The notes under the pieces are model-generated. The model searched no databases. It saw only the letters and a program-made list of their open reading frames with translations, and was not told the DNA's origin. A stretch of DNA of 64,000 bases from JBCBSZ01 sp039185015. Lineage in GTDB: Bacteria > Actinomycetota > Acidimicrobiia > Acidimicrobiales > Poriferisodalaceae. Each line of letters opens with the position of its first letter. Within the stretch, counting starts at the first letter, position 1. The stretch lies in the NCBI GenBank assembly GCA_039185015.1, contig JBCDAU010000016.1, forward strand, positions 1-64,000, written 5' to 3'. Positions 1 to 7,762 of the stretch are shown piece by piece. The position numbers and the translations under genes were made by a program.

Positions 1-2
1 CG

Positions 3-368
3 AACGCCTGGACGTTGGCGGACTGGGCCGCCGAGGTCGGCAGCAGCGGTCGCACGCTGCAACGCCGCTTCCGCGAGGACACCGGTCTGGCGTTCGCCCA
101 GTGGCGGTCACGCCTGCGGATGCAGGTCGCCGTCGCTGCCCTCCTCGATGGCGCCGCCGTCGACGCCACCGCCAGAGCGTGTGGGTTCACCTCGATCCCG
201 GCGTTCAGTCGCTCCTTCCGAGCGCACACCGGATGCCACCCGTCCGAGTTCGCAGCGCATCGGCGCGCATCCGCGCCGCGGCACGACCAGCGCGCTGGTT
301 GGCCGTTTCGGTCGCGACCGGCCGGTCAGGCTCGAGTCGGCGTCACCCAGCGAACCGAGGAGCGAGCG
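3..368 (+). CDS. AraC-family transcriptional regulator, C-terminal HTH (5' truncated)
   Basis: The window opens inside this gene. The reading frame is open from base 3 and encodes an AraC-type double helix-turn-helix (GRTLQRRFREDTG, then ACGFTSIPAFSRSFRAHTG, ending near CHPSEF), so the sensory N-terminus lies off the left edge. No stop codon occurs in this frame before the downstream lipoprotein begins at 369, and the frame runs on to 1391. Either this is a real AraC/binding-protein fusion, or a one-base indel hides the normal stop. In the next frame a TGA at 370-372 would give a TTGA overlap with the downstream start. The HTH identity is sure; the 3' boundary is not. Confidence 0.75.
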
Positions 369-1391
369 TTGACGAGCCACGACACGATCACCATCGACCC
401 GACCGAGGCCTCCGGCGGATCCGGCATCACCCGGCGGGGGTTCATCGTCGGAGGAGCGGCCACGGCCGGGCTCCTCGCGGCGTGCGGGAGCGACGACGAC
501 AGCGACTCAGCGGTCGACGACGGGGACACGCGCACGGTCGTCGACGCGCTGGGCAACGAAGTCGAGATCCCCGCGGACCCGCAGCGCATCCTGGCGGCCG
601 ATCTCGACGTCACGATCGCGCTCCTCGAGCTCGGACTCGTCCCGGCCGCAGCCGGAGCCGTCCCCGGGGTGTTCGGCGAACGCGAGTGGCATCCGTATCA
701 CTACACGCTCGGCGCCGGCGACATGACCTCGTTCCTCCGCAACGAGCCGAGCCTGGAGGAGCTGGCCGGCGTCGAGCCCGACCTCATCCTCATGGCCAGC
801 TGGATGGAAGGTCGCTTCGGCTTCGCCGAGCAGTACGCGGAGCTCGCGCCCGTCGTCCTCGTCGATGCCGATGGGGGCGGGATCGTCACGTTGCAGAACG
901 TGGCCGACGTCGTGGGCCGCTCCGGACGGGCCGGCGAGATCGTCGGCTACTTCGAGTCCGAGCTCCGTCGACTCGGTGAGAGCGTCTCGCTCGACACGAT
1001 CTCGATCGCGCACGCCTCCACCGACGGGCTGTTCTACGTCTACACCTCCGGACACCGGGCGAGCCGGCTGGTCGCCGACTCGATCGGGGCCGAGATCGTG
1101 CCGAGCCCGGACCTGACCGAGGACACCGCGCTCGAGGGCGCGGCCTACGTGTCGGAGGAGCTGCTGAGCGAGCTCACCGGAGACGCCGTCGTGGTGCTCG
1201 AAGCCGGCACGAGCCTCACCGACTCACCCCTGTTCGAGACGCTGCCCGCCGCCCAGGCGGGACGGGTCGTCGACGGCGGACTCGACCCCGCCTTCAACGC
1301 CACCGTCTACGAGGGTGTGGCCGGGCTCCAGCCCCAACTCGTGCTGCTCACCGAGCTGGTGAGCCGACTCGCCGCGCTCGACGACGCCTGA
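369..1391 (+). CDS. Tat-exported ABC substrate-binding lipoprotein, FepB/BtuF-like
   Basis: Predicted binding protein of a siderophore or cobalamin-type ABC importer. From TTG at 369 the protein is 340 aa, with a twin-arginine motif (RRGF, residues 22-25) and a lipobox ending LLAAC at Cys39. The periplasmic-binding fold follows (VVDALGNEVEIPADPQRILAADL, then LAGVEPDLILMASW). The start is supported by a Shine-Dalgarno GAGGAG at 357-362, six bases ahead. It lies in frame with the preceding AraC HTH without a stop, so translation could also continue from upstream. No permease or ATPase is present in the window. Ligand unknown; iron-chelate is the best guess from family. Confidence 0.82.
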   Translation: MTSHDTITIDPTEASGGSGITRRGFIVGGAATAGLLAACGSDDDSDSAVDDGDTRTVVDALGNEVEIPADPQRILAADLDVTIALLELGLVPAAAGAVPGVFGEREWHPYHYTLGAGDMTSFLRNEPSLEELAGVEPDLILMASWMEGRFGFAEQYAELAPVVLVDADGGGIVTLQNVADVVGRSGRAGEIVGYFESELRRLGESVSLDTISIAHASTDGLFYVYTSGHRASRLVADSIGAEIVPSPDLTEDTALEGAAYVSEELLSELTGDAVVVLEAGTSLTDSPLFETLPAAQAGRVVDGGLDPAFNATVYEGVAGLQPQLVLLTELVSRLAALDDA

Positions 1392-1444
1392 CGGGAGGTC
1401 CGGCCGCGGCCACACCGGCCGACACCGAGCGGTGCCGTAGGCCG

Positions 1445-1819
1445 TCAGCCGCCCGGAGCGAGCTGGGCGACCACCCAGTCGACGGCCTCGGACTCGGTCG
1501 AGGCGTACCACGCTCGACCCGCTCGGTGAGGATCGGCCTCGGCCTTGGCCCTGTTCGCATCGACGGTCGCCGCTGCGACGACCGAGACCGTGCATCGGAC
1601 GGCAGCGACGAAGCGCTCGTCGTTGGTCGCTCGGAACTCCCCGATGCGGGCCCTGGCGTCGCGTGCGACGCGTCCCCAGTCGATGACCAACCCGACCGGA
1701 CCGATCTCGAAGAGGCGCTCGAAGGCAGCGAAGAGCGCATCGACATCGGCGTCGCCGGCGATCTCGCCGGTCCGCAGGACGACGACGGGGTGGCGATCCT
1801 CGTCGAGCTCAACCGCCAT
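1445..1819 (-). CDS. STAS/SpoIIAA-like small protein, unknown function
   Basis: A 124 aa cytosolic protein with a SpoIIAA-like (STAS/Sec14-type) pattern: an N-terminal strand pair (HPVVVLRTGEIAGDADVDALF), a central GPVGLVIDWG strand and a C-terminal helix region. No enzyme motif is visible. It begins inside the last bases of the upstream binding-protein gene (11 nt overlap), so the two are probably co-transcribed. The fold is suggested by pattern only, and no function can be given. Confidence 0.6.
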   Translation of the reverse strand: MAVELDEDRHPVVVLRTGEIAGDADVDALFAAFERLFEIGPVGLVIDWGRVARDARARIGEFRATNDERFVAAVRCTVSVVAAATVDANRAKAEADPHRAGRAWYASTESEAVDWVVAQLAPGG

Positions 1820-2825
1820 CGCCGACCCCGGGCTCGAGCACTTCGCCGACGACGGTCTCGACGGCGATGCGAACCGCCTGGGGCGTGGCGAAGAACCACT
1901 GGCTCCCCGTGCTGACGACGACCCGGCCGTCGGCGACGGCGGGGATCGACTGCCAGACCGCCGAGGTGGACAGCTCCTCCCACTGCGTCGCGAGGAAGGG
2001 GCTGTGGTACACGAAGATCAGGTCGCCATCGAGGCTGCCGAGCAGCTCCTCGGCAATCGGGATGAACTCGCTGTCGCCGTCCTGCCCCTCGACACGGGGC
2101 ACGCCGAGCAGCGCCAGCGCCTCGCCGATCGAGGAACGTGCGGCCAGGGCCAGCACGGACCCGTCGGGACCGACCGTGATCGCCGAGACCGTCGTCTCGC
2201 CGTAGGGCTGGGCGTCGGAGCGCGCCGTCTCGACGGCGTCGTCGAACTCGGCGAGGAACGCCGCTGCCTCCGCTTCCCTCCCCGTCGCTCGGGCGATGGT
2301 CTCGAGGTTCGTCCGCCACGGAACGGCGGTGTCGACGAGCAGCGTCGGCGCGATCTCGCCGAGGCGGTCGGCGAGCGGCTCGAGCACGTCGGCCGGGCCG
2401 ATGATCAGGTCGGGCGCGAGCTCGGCCACCTGCTCCAGGTTGGTGTCGTTGACGTCGAAGAGCACCGCATCGCCCACGGCGTCGGCGAGCCACGGCGGAG
2501 GTGTGCCGAAGAAGGTGCCGGCGGCCACCGGTTCGATGCCCAGGACCACGACCGAGTCGAGATCGACCTGTGCGCCGGTGGCGATGACCCGCTCGGGGCG
2601 TGCGGGGATCTCGACGTCACCGGCGGCGTCGCTCACCGTGCGCGGGAACTCCGCCGCCTCGGTCGGGGGAGGAGCCACGGTCGCCGGCACCGTCGTGGCC
2701 GAGGCCGTCGTCTCGGTCGCGGACGCCGATGTGACGGAGCTCTCATCGTCGCCGTCGTCCCCGCATGCGACCAGGGCGCACGCAGCGGCCAGGAGAAGCA
2801 CCAGCGGTCGGTATCGGGAGGCCAT
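1809..2825 (-). CDS. ABC substrate-binding lipoprotein, iron-siderophore type
   Basis: Predicted surface lipoprotein of a siderophore importer, 338 aa from the ATG at 2825. It has a signal segment with a lipobox (ALVAC, Cys21), a Thr/Ala/Pro linker and a FepB-like fold (VSDAAGDVEIPARPERVIATG, ELAPDLIIGPAD). The GTG at 2837 is an alternative start but lies inside the likely -10 element TAGTGT, so the ATG is preferred. It is transcribed away from a TetR gene 40 bp distant, with a long palindrome between them. No transporter membrane genes are nearby. This is the second FepB-like binding protein within 3 kb, and it has a Sec rather than a Tat signal. Confidence 0.85.
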   Translation of the reverse strand: MASRYRPLVLLLAAACALVACGDDGDDESSVTSASATETTASATTVPATVAPPPTEAAEFPRTVSDAAGDVEIPARPERVIATGAQVDLDSVVVLGIEPVAAGTFFGTPPPWLADAVGDAVLFDVNDTNLEQVAELAPDLIIGPADVLEPLADRLGEIAPTLLVDTAVPWRTNLETIARATGREAEAAAFLAEFDDAVETARSDAQPYGETTVSAITVGPDGSVLALAARSSIGEALALLGVPRVEGQDGDSEFIPIAEELLGSLDGDLIFVYHSPFLATQWEELSTSAVWQSIPAVADGRVVVSTGSQWFFATPQAVRIAVETVVGEVLEPGVGDGG

Positions 2826-2833
2826 GACGCACG

Positions 2834-2863
2834 ACACTAGGCATGCCTGTCCTTAACCGACAA
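2834..2863 (-). promoter_or_regulatory. Promoter of the siderophore-binding lipoprotein (leaderless type)
   Basis: On the minus strand, -35-like TTGTCG (2863-2858), an 18-base spacer, -10-like TAGTGT (2839-2834), then 8 bases to the ATG at 2825. The spacing would place the transcript start at or next to the start codon. The -35 lies inside the 2851-2877 palindrome. Confidence 0.4.
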
Positions 2864-2877
2864 GATGTCGATTAAGG
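2851..2877. promoter_or_regulatory. Inverted repeat, probable TetR operator
   Basis: Arms of 12 bases, CCTTAACCGACA and TGTCGATTAAGG, match at 11 of 12 positions around a 3-base centre (AGA). The site covers the start codon of the TetR gene (2865) and the -35 of the divergent lipoprotein promoter, a position that would let one repressor control both genes. Confidence 0.55.
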
Positions 2878-3482
2878 AATCGCGCGATCATCGTCGCATC
2901 GAAACGGCACCAGACCCACCGACCGACCCGCCGCGGCGAACCCGGCGGAGGAAGATCGACCGGGACCGGATCGCCGCTGCGGCGCTCGAGGTCGGCTTCG
3001 CCGATCTGACCGTCGAATCGGTCGCCGCGGCGCTCGGCGTCACCCACAGCACGCTGTACCACCACGTCCGGAACCGCGACGAGCTGCTGGCGCTGGCCGT
3101 CGACCGAGCTGCGGCGGCACGGCCCTGGCCGGACGCGACCGGCAACTGGCACGACGACCTCCAGGCGGCGAGTCGAGCGGTGTGGGAGCTGCTGGTCGCG
3201 AACCCGGGACTGGCTCGGGCGAGCGTGGGTGCCACCGACCCGGGGCCGACGGCGGTCCAGCGTGTCGAGCAGCTCGTCGGTCAGCTCATCGGCGACGGCT
3301 TCGACCCCGAGGATGCGCTGCTCGCCGTCGACGCCGTGATCGATCTCCCCGTCGATGTCGCCATCCGGGCGCCCTCCCACGGCCAGGAGCCCGGCCTCGA
3401 CAACCAGGCAGCGGTCTGGTTCGAGCGCAAGCTGGAGCTCGTGCTGGCCGGGATCGCCGCCCGGCTCGCTCCGTCGACCTGA
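2865..3482 (+). CDS. TetR/AcrR-family transcriptional regulator
   Basis: A 205 aa one-component regulator. After a charged, disordered N-terminus the TetR HTH is at about residues 30-75 (DRDRIAAAALEVGFADLTVESVAAALGVTHSTLYHHV pattern), followed by a ligand domain of unknown specificity. Its ATG lies within a 27 bp palindrome shared with the divergent binding-protein gene. Autoregulation and control of the lipoprotein are therefore likely, but this is inferred from layout only. Confidence 0.85.
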   Translation: MSIKESRDHRRIETAPDPPTDPPRRTRRRKIDRDRIAAAALEVGFADLTVESVAAALGVTHSTLYHHVRNRDELLALAVDRAAAARPWPDATGNWHDDLQAASRAVWELLVANPGLARASVGATDPGPTAVQRVEQLVGQLIGDGFDPEDALLAVDAVIDLPVDVAIRAPSHGQEPGLDNQAAVWFERKLELVLAGIAARLAPST

Positions 3483-3534
3483 TAGCGGCGGCGAGCCCAC
3501 AACGAGGCGATCCGCCCACGGCTTCGCCGAGCAA

Positions 3535-3540
3535 TAGCGT
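3535..3540 (+). promoter_or_regulatory. -10 element (TAGCGT) for leaderless SagB-type gene
   Basis: TAGCGT ends 7 bases before the ATG at 3548. No Shine-Dalgarno sequence precedes that ATG, which fits a leaderless transcript. Confidence 0.4.
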
Positions 3541-3547
3541 TGGCCGC

Positions 3548-4264
3548 ATGCCGCGAGGAGCACGGCGTCGGCGGGTCGTGGGTGCGATCGTCGTCTCGGT
3601 CGCGCTCGTCGTCGGGGCGGGGCTATTCGCCCTCGTCGAGCTCCGAGCCGCTCCCGAGGCCGAGGCGCAGGACCATCCGGCGCGCGTCGTTCCGGTGTTG
3701 GAGTTGCCCGAGCCCCGCACCGACGGCGAGACCTCGCTGGAACGAGCGCTGCTCCAGCGGACCGCCACCCGCGACTTCCTCCCCCAGGCGCTGACACCTG
3801 CGCAGCTCGGCCAGCTGCTGTGGGCGGCGCAGGGAGAGACCGGCGGCGGTCGGAACGCGCCATCGGCTGGTGCGCTGTACCCGCTGGAGCTGTACGTCGC
3901 CCACGAGGGCGGCATCTTCCACTACCGGCCGGCCGGGCACGAGGTCGCCGCGGTGTCCGACGACGACATCCGCGAGCCGCTGCTCGACGCCGCCCGAGGG
4001 CAACGGGCATTCGAGACGGCCCCCGCCGTCATCCTGGTCGCCGGAGTCGAGGAGCGCACCGCGGAGAAATACGGCAGCCGCGCCGAGCAGTACGTGCTGA
4101 TCGAGGTCGGCCACGCCGGCCAGAACGTGCTCACGCAGGCGGCCGTGCTCGGTCTGGGCGCCGTCCCGACCGGAGCGTTCCGCGATGACGACGTCGCGGA
4201 GCTGTTCGACCTGCCCGAGGGCACCGAGCCGTTGTACCTGATCCCGGTCGGACTGCCGGGATGA
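3548..4264 (+). CDS. Membrane-anchored SagB/ThcOx-type nitroreductase
   Basis: A 238 aa FMN-dependent nitroreductase-fold protein of the SagB/ThcOx type. Seen: a basic N-terminus with one hydrophobic segment (about residues 10-31), which should place the enzyme domain outside the membrane. The nitroreductase domain follows, with R-T-A-T-R-D-F, then LGQLLWAAQGETGGG, NAPSAGALYPLELYV, and a C-terminal GLGAVPTGAF. An upstream open frame would give a longer product, but ATG 3548 has a leaderless -10 and begins a natural anchor. It overlaps the next gene by 4 nt (ATGA). Association with ApbE and a ferric-reductase-like protein suggests an extracytoplasmic flavin redox role. The substrate is unknown. 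Confidence 0.78.
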   Translation: MPRGARRRRVVGAIVVSVALVVGAGLFALVELRAAPEAEAQDHPARVVPVLELPEPRTDGETSLERALLQRTATRDFLPQALTPAQLGQLLWAAQGETGGGRNAPSAGALYPLELYVAHEGGIFHYRPAGHEVAAVSDDDIREPLLDAARGQRAFETAPAVILVAGVEERTAEKYGSRAEQYVLIEVGHAGQNVLTQAAVLGLGAVPTGAFRDDDVAELFDLPEGTEPLYLIPVGLPG

Positions 4265-4539
4265 GCCGGACCCGCCACCCGGCGCTCGCTGCCCGAATCC
4301 TGACCGCCGGGATCAGCACCGCCGCGGCCCTCGGGATCGTCGCCCTGCTGGCCCGCACCACCGAGCGATCCGCCGACGACGGACAGGACCCGATGGTGGA
4401 GGTCCGCATCGACGCAGGTGTGGCCGACGCCGGGAGCAGGAGCTCACTGGCCGAGTGGCTCGAGGGCAGCTCGGATCTCGCGACCGGGGGGATCGACCTC
4501 GTCGACCTCCCGGCCGACACCGTGAGCGAGCCGAGTTGA
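4261..4539 (+). CDS. Small single-pass membrane protein, unknown
   Basis: A 92 aa protein with one hydrophobic segment (about residues 12-31) and an acidic extracytoplasmic tail. It overlaps the nitroreductase gene (ATGA) and the ApbE gene (TTGA), so it is embedded in a translationally coupled operon. I do not recognise a domain. The tail contains SSDLAT (residues 70-75), which resembles but does not match the ApbE flavinylation motif (Ser/Thr-Gly-Ala-Thr). A role as a flavin-carrying subunit is only a guess. Confidence 0.65.
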   Translation: MSRTRHPALAARILTAGISTAAALGIVALLARTTERSADDGQDPMVEVRIDAGVADAGSRSSLAEWLEGSSDLATGGIDLVDLPADTVSEPS

Positions 4540-5390
4540 CCGCCGTCGCCCTGGTGGAACGCCGTCGGTTCCCGGCGATGGGCTCGACGGCCGAGGTCAT
4601 CGCCGTCGGCGGCGGTCACGGGACGGCGATCGATGCGGCGGTCGCCCGCATCGGCGAGCTCGAGGGGCGGTGGAGCCGCTTCATCGAGTCCAGCGAGGTG
4701 TCGGCGCTGAACCGCGGCGCCGGCTCCGCGGTCCCGGTCTCCGACGACACCCTGTTGCTCGTCGAGCTGGCAGCCGAGGCCTGGCGCCGCACCGACGGGC
4801 GTTTCGATCCGACCGTGCTCGCCGCAGTCGAGGCGACCGGCTACGTCGGGAGCTTCGAACAGCTGGGTTCGACGACGAGCAGGTCTGCGCGTGCCGAGCG
4901 CAACGTCGGTGCCTGCGAGGCGATCGACATCGACCGGCGAGAGGAGACGGTGCGGCTCCCGCCGGGCGGCGGGTTCGATCCCGGCGGCATCGGCAAGGGC
5001 TTGGCGGCGGATCTCGTGAGCCACGAGCTCGCGGCGGCCGGCGTCGGAGGCGGCTGCGTGAACCTCGGTGGCGACCTCCGGGTGTGGGGTGTCGGGCCCC
5101 GCGGCGCGGGCTGGCGGATCGGCGTCGGCGATCACGCCGTCGAGCTCACCGACGTCGGTGTGGCGACGAGCGGCACGCAGCGACGGACCTGGGTGATCGA
5201 CGGCGAGACGGTTCACCACGTGATCGATCCGGCCACCCACCGGTCCTCCACCTCCGGCGCGGAAACGGTCACCGTCGTCGCGGGCTCGGCGTGGCGGGCG
5301 GAGACGTGCGCGACGGCGTTGCTGGCCACACCGCTCGACGAGGTCGCCTCGACCGCCGAGCGCTGGGGCGTCCGCAGCTTCGTCTCGTGA
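4536..5390 (+). CDS. apbE: FAD:protein FMN transferase (ApbE family)
   Basis: Transfers FMN covalently from FAD to Thr/Ser of exported redox proteins. The 284 aa product carries the ApbE signatures: SEVSALNR (about 53-60), DPGGIGKG (148-155, flavin/metal site), NLGGD, and HHVIDP near the C-terminus. The TTG start at 4536 overlaps the previous stop; GTG 4554 is an alternative. No signal peptide is obvious, which is unusual because many ApbE proteins are exported. It sits between the small membrane protein and a ferric-reductase-like protein. No FMN-bind domain protein is in the operon, so its target is not evident. Confidence 0.85.
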   Translation: MTAVALVERRRFPAMGSTAEVIAVGGGHGTAIDAAVARIGELEGRWSRFIESSEVSALNRGAGSAVPVSDDTLLLVELAAEAWRRTDGRFDPTVLAAVEATGYVGSFEQLGSTTSRSARAERNVGACEAIDIDRREETVRLPPGGGFDPGGIGKGLAADLVSHELAAAGVGGGCVNLGGDLRVWGVGPRGAGWRIGVGDHAVELTDVGVATSGTQRRTWVIDGETVHHVIDPATHRSSTSGAETVTVVAGSAWRAETCATALLATPLDEVASTAERWGVRSFVS

Positions 5391-5950
5391 GCGAGCAGAC
5401 GTGGTGGTTCGTCGCCCGGTCGTCCGGGCTCGTGGCGTACGCGCTGCTGGGCGTCGCCGTGATCGGCGGCCTGCTGATGTCGACCCGGCCGCTCGGCCGG
5501 CGACCTCCACCCGACTGGATGCTCGACTGGCATCGCTTCGTCGGCGCGCTCGCACTCGTGTTCACCGGGGTGCACCTCGTGGCGCTGGTCGCGGACACCT
5601 ACGTCCACTTCGGGTTGGTGGACCTCTTCGTCCCGTTCGTGTCCGAGTGGCGGCCGGTGGCGGTCGGGCTCGGGGTGATCGCGTTCTACCTGGCGCTGGC
5701 CGTGGAGCTCACCTCGTTGGTACGCCGACGCCTGCCTCGGTCGGTGTGGCGGCGGGTCCACTACCTGAGCGTCCCGGCCTTCGCCTCGGCGACCGTGCAC
5801 CTGTTCATGGCCGGCGAGGACGCCTCGAACGCGATCGTGCTGGCCGTCGTCGGCGTCCTCGTCGTCGCGACGGTCGTGCTGCTCCGGTATCGGGTGTCAG
5901 TTCCGACGCGAGGACGAGCGCGCTCGCGCGACGATGCGTGGCATGCGTGA
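5387..5950 (+). CDS. Ferric-reductase-like transmembrane cytochrome b protein
   Basis: A 187 aa integral membrane protein with about five or six helices. Two histidine pairs spaced 13-14 residues (WH...GVH in one helix, VHY...TVH in another) fit b-type haem ligation in the ferric reductase/MsrQ family. The GTG start overlaps the ApbE stop (GTGA). It likely passes electrons across the membrane to an extracytoplasmic flavoprotein; in this operon the membrane-anchored nitroreductase is the natural candidate. It lacks the FAD/NAD domain of full-length ferric reductases, so its electron donor is unknown. Confidence 0.75.
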   Translation: MSEQTWWFVARSSGLVAYALLGVAVIGGLLMSTRPLGRRPPPDWMLDWHRFVGALALVFTGVHLVALVADTYVHFGLVDLFVPFVSEWRPVAVGLGVIAFYLALAVELTSLVRRRLPRSVWRRVHYLSVPAFASATVHLFMAGEDASNAIVLAVVGVLVVATVVLLRYRVSVPTRGRARSRDDAWHA

Positions 5951-6674
5951 GTCCTTCGTCGACCTGACCACACCCCATGGCTCGATGGAGACGTTCATCG
6001 TCCATCCCGACGAGGGAGGGCCCCATCCGGTCGTCGTGTTCCTCATGGACGCACCGGGGATGCGGGAGGAGCTGCGCGACATGTGCCGCCGCCTCGCGTC
6101 CGCCGGCTACTACGTCGCAGCGCCGCAGCTCTACTACCGGAAGGTCCGGGAGTTCAACGTGTTCGAGAACGGCGATCGCGAGCGGATGTTCGAGCTCATG
6201 CACTCGATCGGCAACGACATGGTCGACGGTGACGTCGGCGTCGTGATCGAGCACGCGGCCGGTGACGGCGACGCCGATGCCACGGCGGTGGGCACGGTCG
6301 GTTACTGCATGAGCGGCCCGTTCGCGCTCACCGCCGCCGCAGCGCACTCGGAGGTCGTGAAGGCGGCGGCGTCGATCCACGGCGTGCGACTCGCCGTCGA
6401 CGCCGACGACTCGCCCCACCATCGACTCCCGCAGATGAACGCCGAGCTGTACGTCGGGTGCGCCGAGATCGACGAGTACGCCCCGCCGGAGATGGTCCAG
6501 GCCTTCGAGGACGCCATCGCCGAGACGGGCGCCAACGGCCGGGTCGAGTGGTACCCGGGCGCCCACCACGGGTTCGTGTTCCCCGAGCGAGGCCCGATGT
6601 ACGACCGCGACTCGGCCGAACGACACTGGCAGCGGCTCCACTCGCTGTTCCGACGCACGCTCCACGCCGCCTGA
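5934..6674 (+). CDS. Dienelactone hydrolase family protein
   Basis: A 246 aa alpha/beta hydrolase with the dienelactone-hydrolase nucleophile elbow GYCMSG (Cys125) and a C-terminal histidine in GAHHGF (about 211-212). The N-terminal PVVVFLMDAPGMREELRDM matches the family. It probably hydrolyses a lactone or ester formed in aromatic breakdown. It overlaps the end of the membrane cytochrome gene by 17 nt; an ATG at 5943 would reduce this. It may form a functional pair with the exported intradiol-dioxygenase-like protein downstream, but their compartments differ. Confidence 0.82.
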   Translation: MRGMRESFVDLTTPHGSMETFIVHPDEGGPHPVVVFLMDAPGMREELRDMCRRLASAGYYVAAPQLYYRKVREFNVFENGDRERMFELMHSIGNDMVDGDVGVVIEHAAGDGDADATAVGTVGYCMSGPFALTAAAAHSEVVKAAASIHGVRLAVDADDSPHHRLPQMNAELYVGCAEIDEYAPPEMVQAFEDAIAETGANGRVEWYPGAHHGFVFPERGPMYDRDSAERHWQRLHSLFRRTLHAA

Positions 6675-6761
6675 TCCGGGCCGGCCTGTCAGCCGTCGTT
6701 CAGCTGGCCGTGCGAGGTTTCGTCCGACGACGCGCCCCCGAAGCCGGTGGAGGAGGACGAC

Positions 6762-7661
6762 ATGACGGCGGATGACCAGCACGAGGAATTCGGTGGGCTC
6801 AGCCGGGACCTCACGGCGATGATCGATCGGCGCCATGCGCTCCGACTCCTCGGCGGAGCGGGCCTGGCCGGGTTCGTCGCGGCGTGCAGCTCGGGCGGCA
6901 GCTCGTCGTCCTCGCCGACCACCACCGCAGCCTCGGCCCCGGAGACGACCGCGAGTACGACGGCCGCTCCGACCACCACCGCGAGCGCCGCAACCGACGC
7001 ACCGCCGACCACGGCGACGACCGTCGCCGACGTTGGCCCGAGCCCGGGTGAGGAGATCCCCAGCGAGGGTGCGGGCCCGTTCCCGGCCGACGGCACCAAC
7101 GGTCCCAACGTGCTCGACATCGACGGAGTCGTCCGGCAGGACATGACGAACAGCATCGGCGAGCTCTCCGGCACCGCTCCGGGCACACCGATGACCCTGC
7201 AGCTCACGATCGTCGACGCCGACACCGGCACGCCGCTTCCCGGCGCGGCCGTGTACGTCTGGCACAACACCGCCGACGGCCGCTACTCGATCTACGAGAT
7301 CGACGACCAGAACTACCTCCGGGCCGTGCAAGCAGCCGACGACAGCGGCCGCGTGACGTTCACCACGATCTACCCCGGCTGCTACCCGGGACGGTGGCCG
7401 CACTGCCACTTCGAGGTCTACGACAGCCTCGACGAGGCGACGGTCGGCAACGACGCGATCAAGACGACCCAGCTCGCGCTGCCTCAGGCCGACAGCGAGG
7501 CCGTCTACGTCGGCGCCGACTACGGCGAGAGCGCCGCAGAGCTCGCCCAGCTCTCGCTCGCGACCGACGGCATCTTCCGCGACGGCTGGCAGGACCAGCT
7601 CGCCACCGTCGCGGCGAACGCCGACGGCTCCTACACGGCGAGCCTCCTCGTTCGGGTGTAG
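6762..7661 (+). CDS. Tat-exported intradiol ring-cleavage dioxygenase-like lipoprotein
   Basis: A 299 aa protein with a Tat motif (RRHALRLL, from residue 23), a lipobox at Cys42, a long Ser/Thr/Ala linker (about 45-90) and an intradiol dioxygenase fold. Probable Fe(III) ligands are Tyr175 (GRYS), Tyr208 (GCYPG), His214 and His216 (HCHF). ATG 6762 is chosen because GGTGGAGGAGG lies just ahead; GTG 6747 is an alternative. The family cleaves catechols, and exported versions are known, but the substrate is unknown. Export as a lipoprotein implies action on extracellular aromatics or polymers. Confidence 0.82.
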   Translation: MTADDQHEEFGGLSRDLTAMIDRRHALRLLGGAGLAGFVAACSSGGSSSSSPTTTAASAPETTASTTAAPTTTASAATDAPPTTATTVADVGPSPGEEIPSEGAGPFPADGTNGPNVLDIDGVVRQDMTNSIGELSGTAPGTPMTLQLTIVDADTGTPLPGAAVYVWHNTADGRYSIYEIDDQNYLRAVQAADDSGRVTFTTIYPGCYPGRWPHCHFEVYDSLDEATVGNDAIKTTQLALPQADSEAVYVGADYGESAAELAQLSLATDGIFRDGWQDQLATVAANADGSYTASLLVRV

Positions 7662-7762
7662 CTCGCCACCCTCGCCCGCCCCGCGACACGCACGTGGCGG
7701 TCACCAGGGCGGAGCTCATCGTGGTGCTCGCAGAGGGCACCGGGAGTTGGCATCATCCGGCC

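Noticed and set aside
2839..2848. AGGCATGCCT as an IdeR/DtxR iron box before the siderophore-binding gene
   Set aside because: The expected 19 bp TTAGGTTAG-S-CTAACCTAA pattern is not met: symmetry is even rather than odd and the outer bases do not fit. Iron control remains possible but is not shown.
4261..4539. The 92 aa membrane protein as an FMN-bind domain protein
   Set aside because: The flavinylation motif is not matched (SSDLAT only) and the domain is too short.
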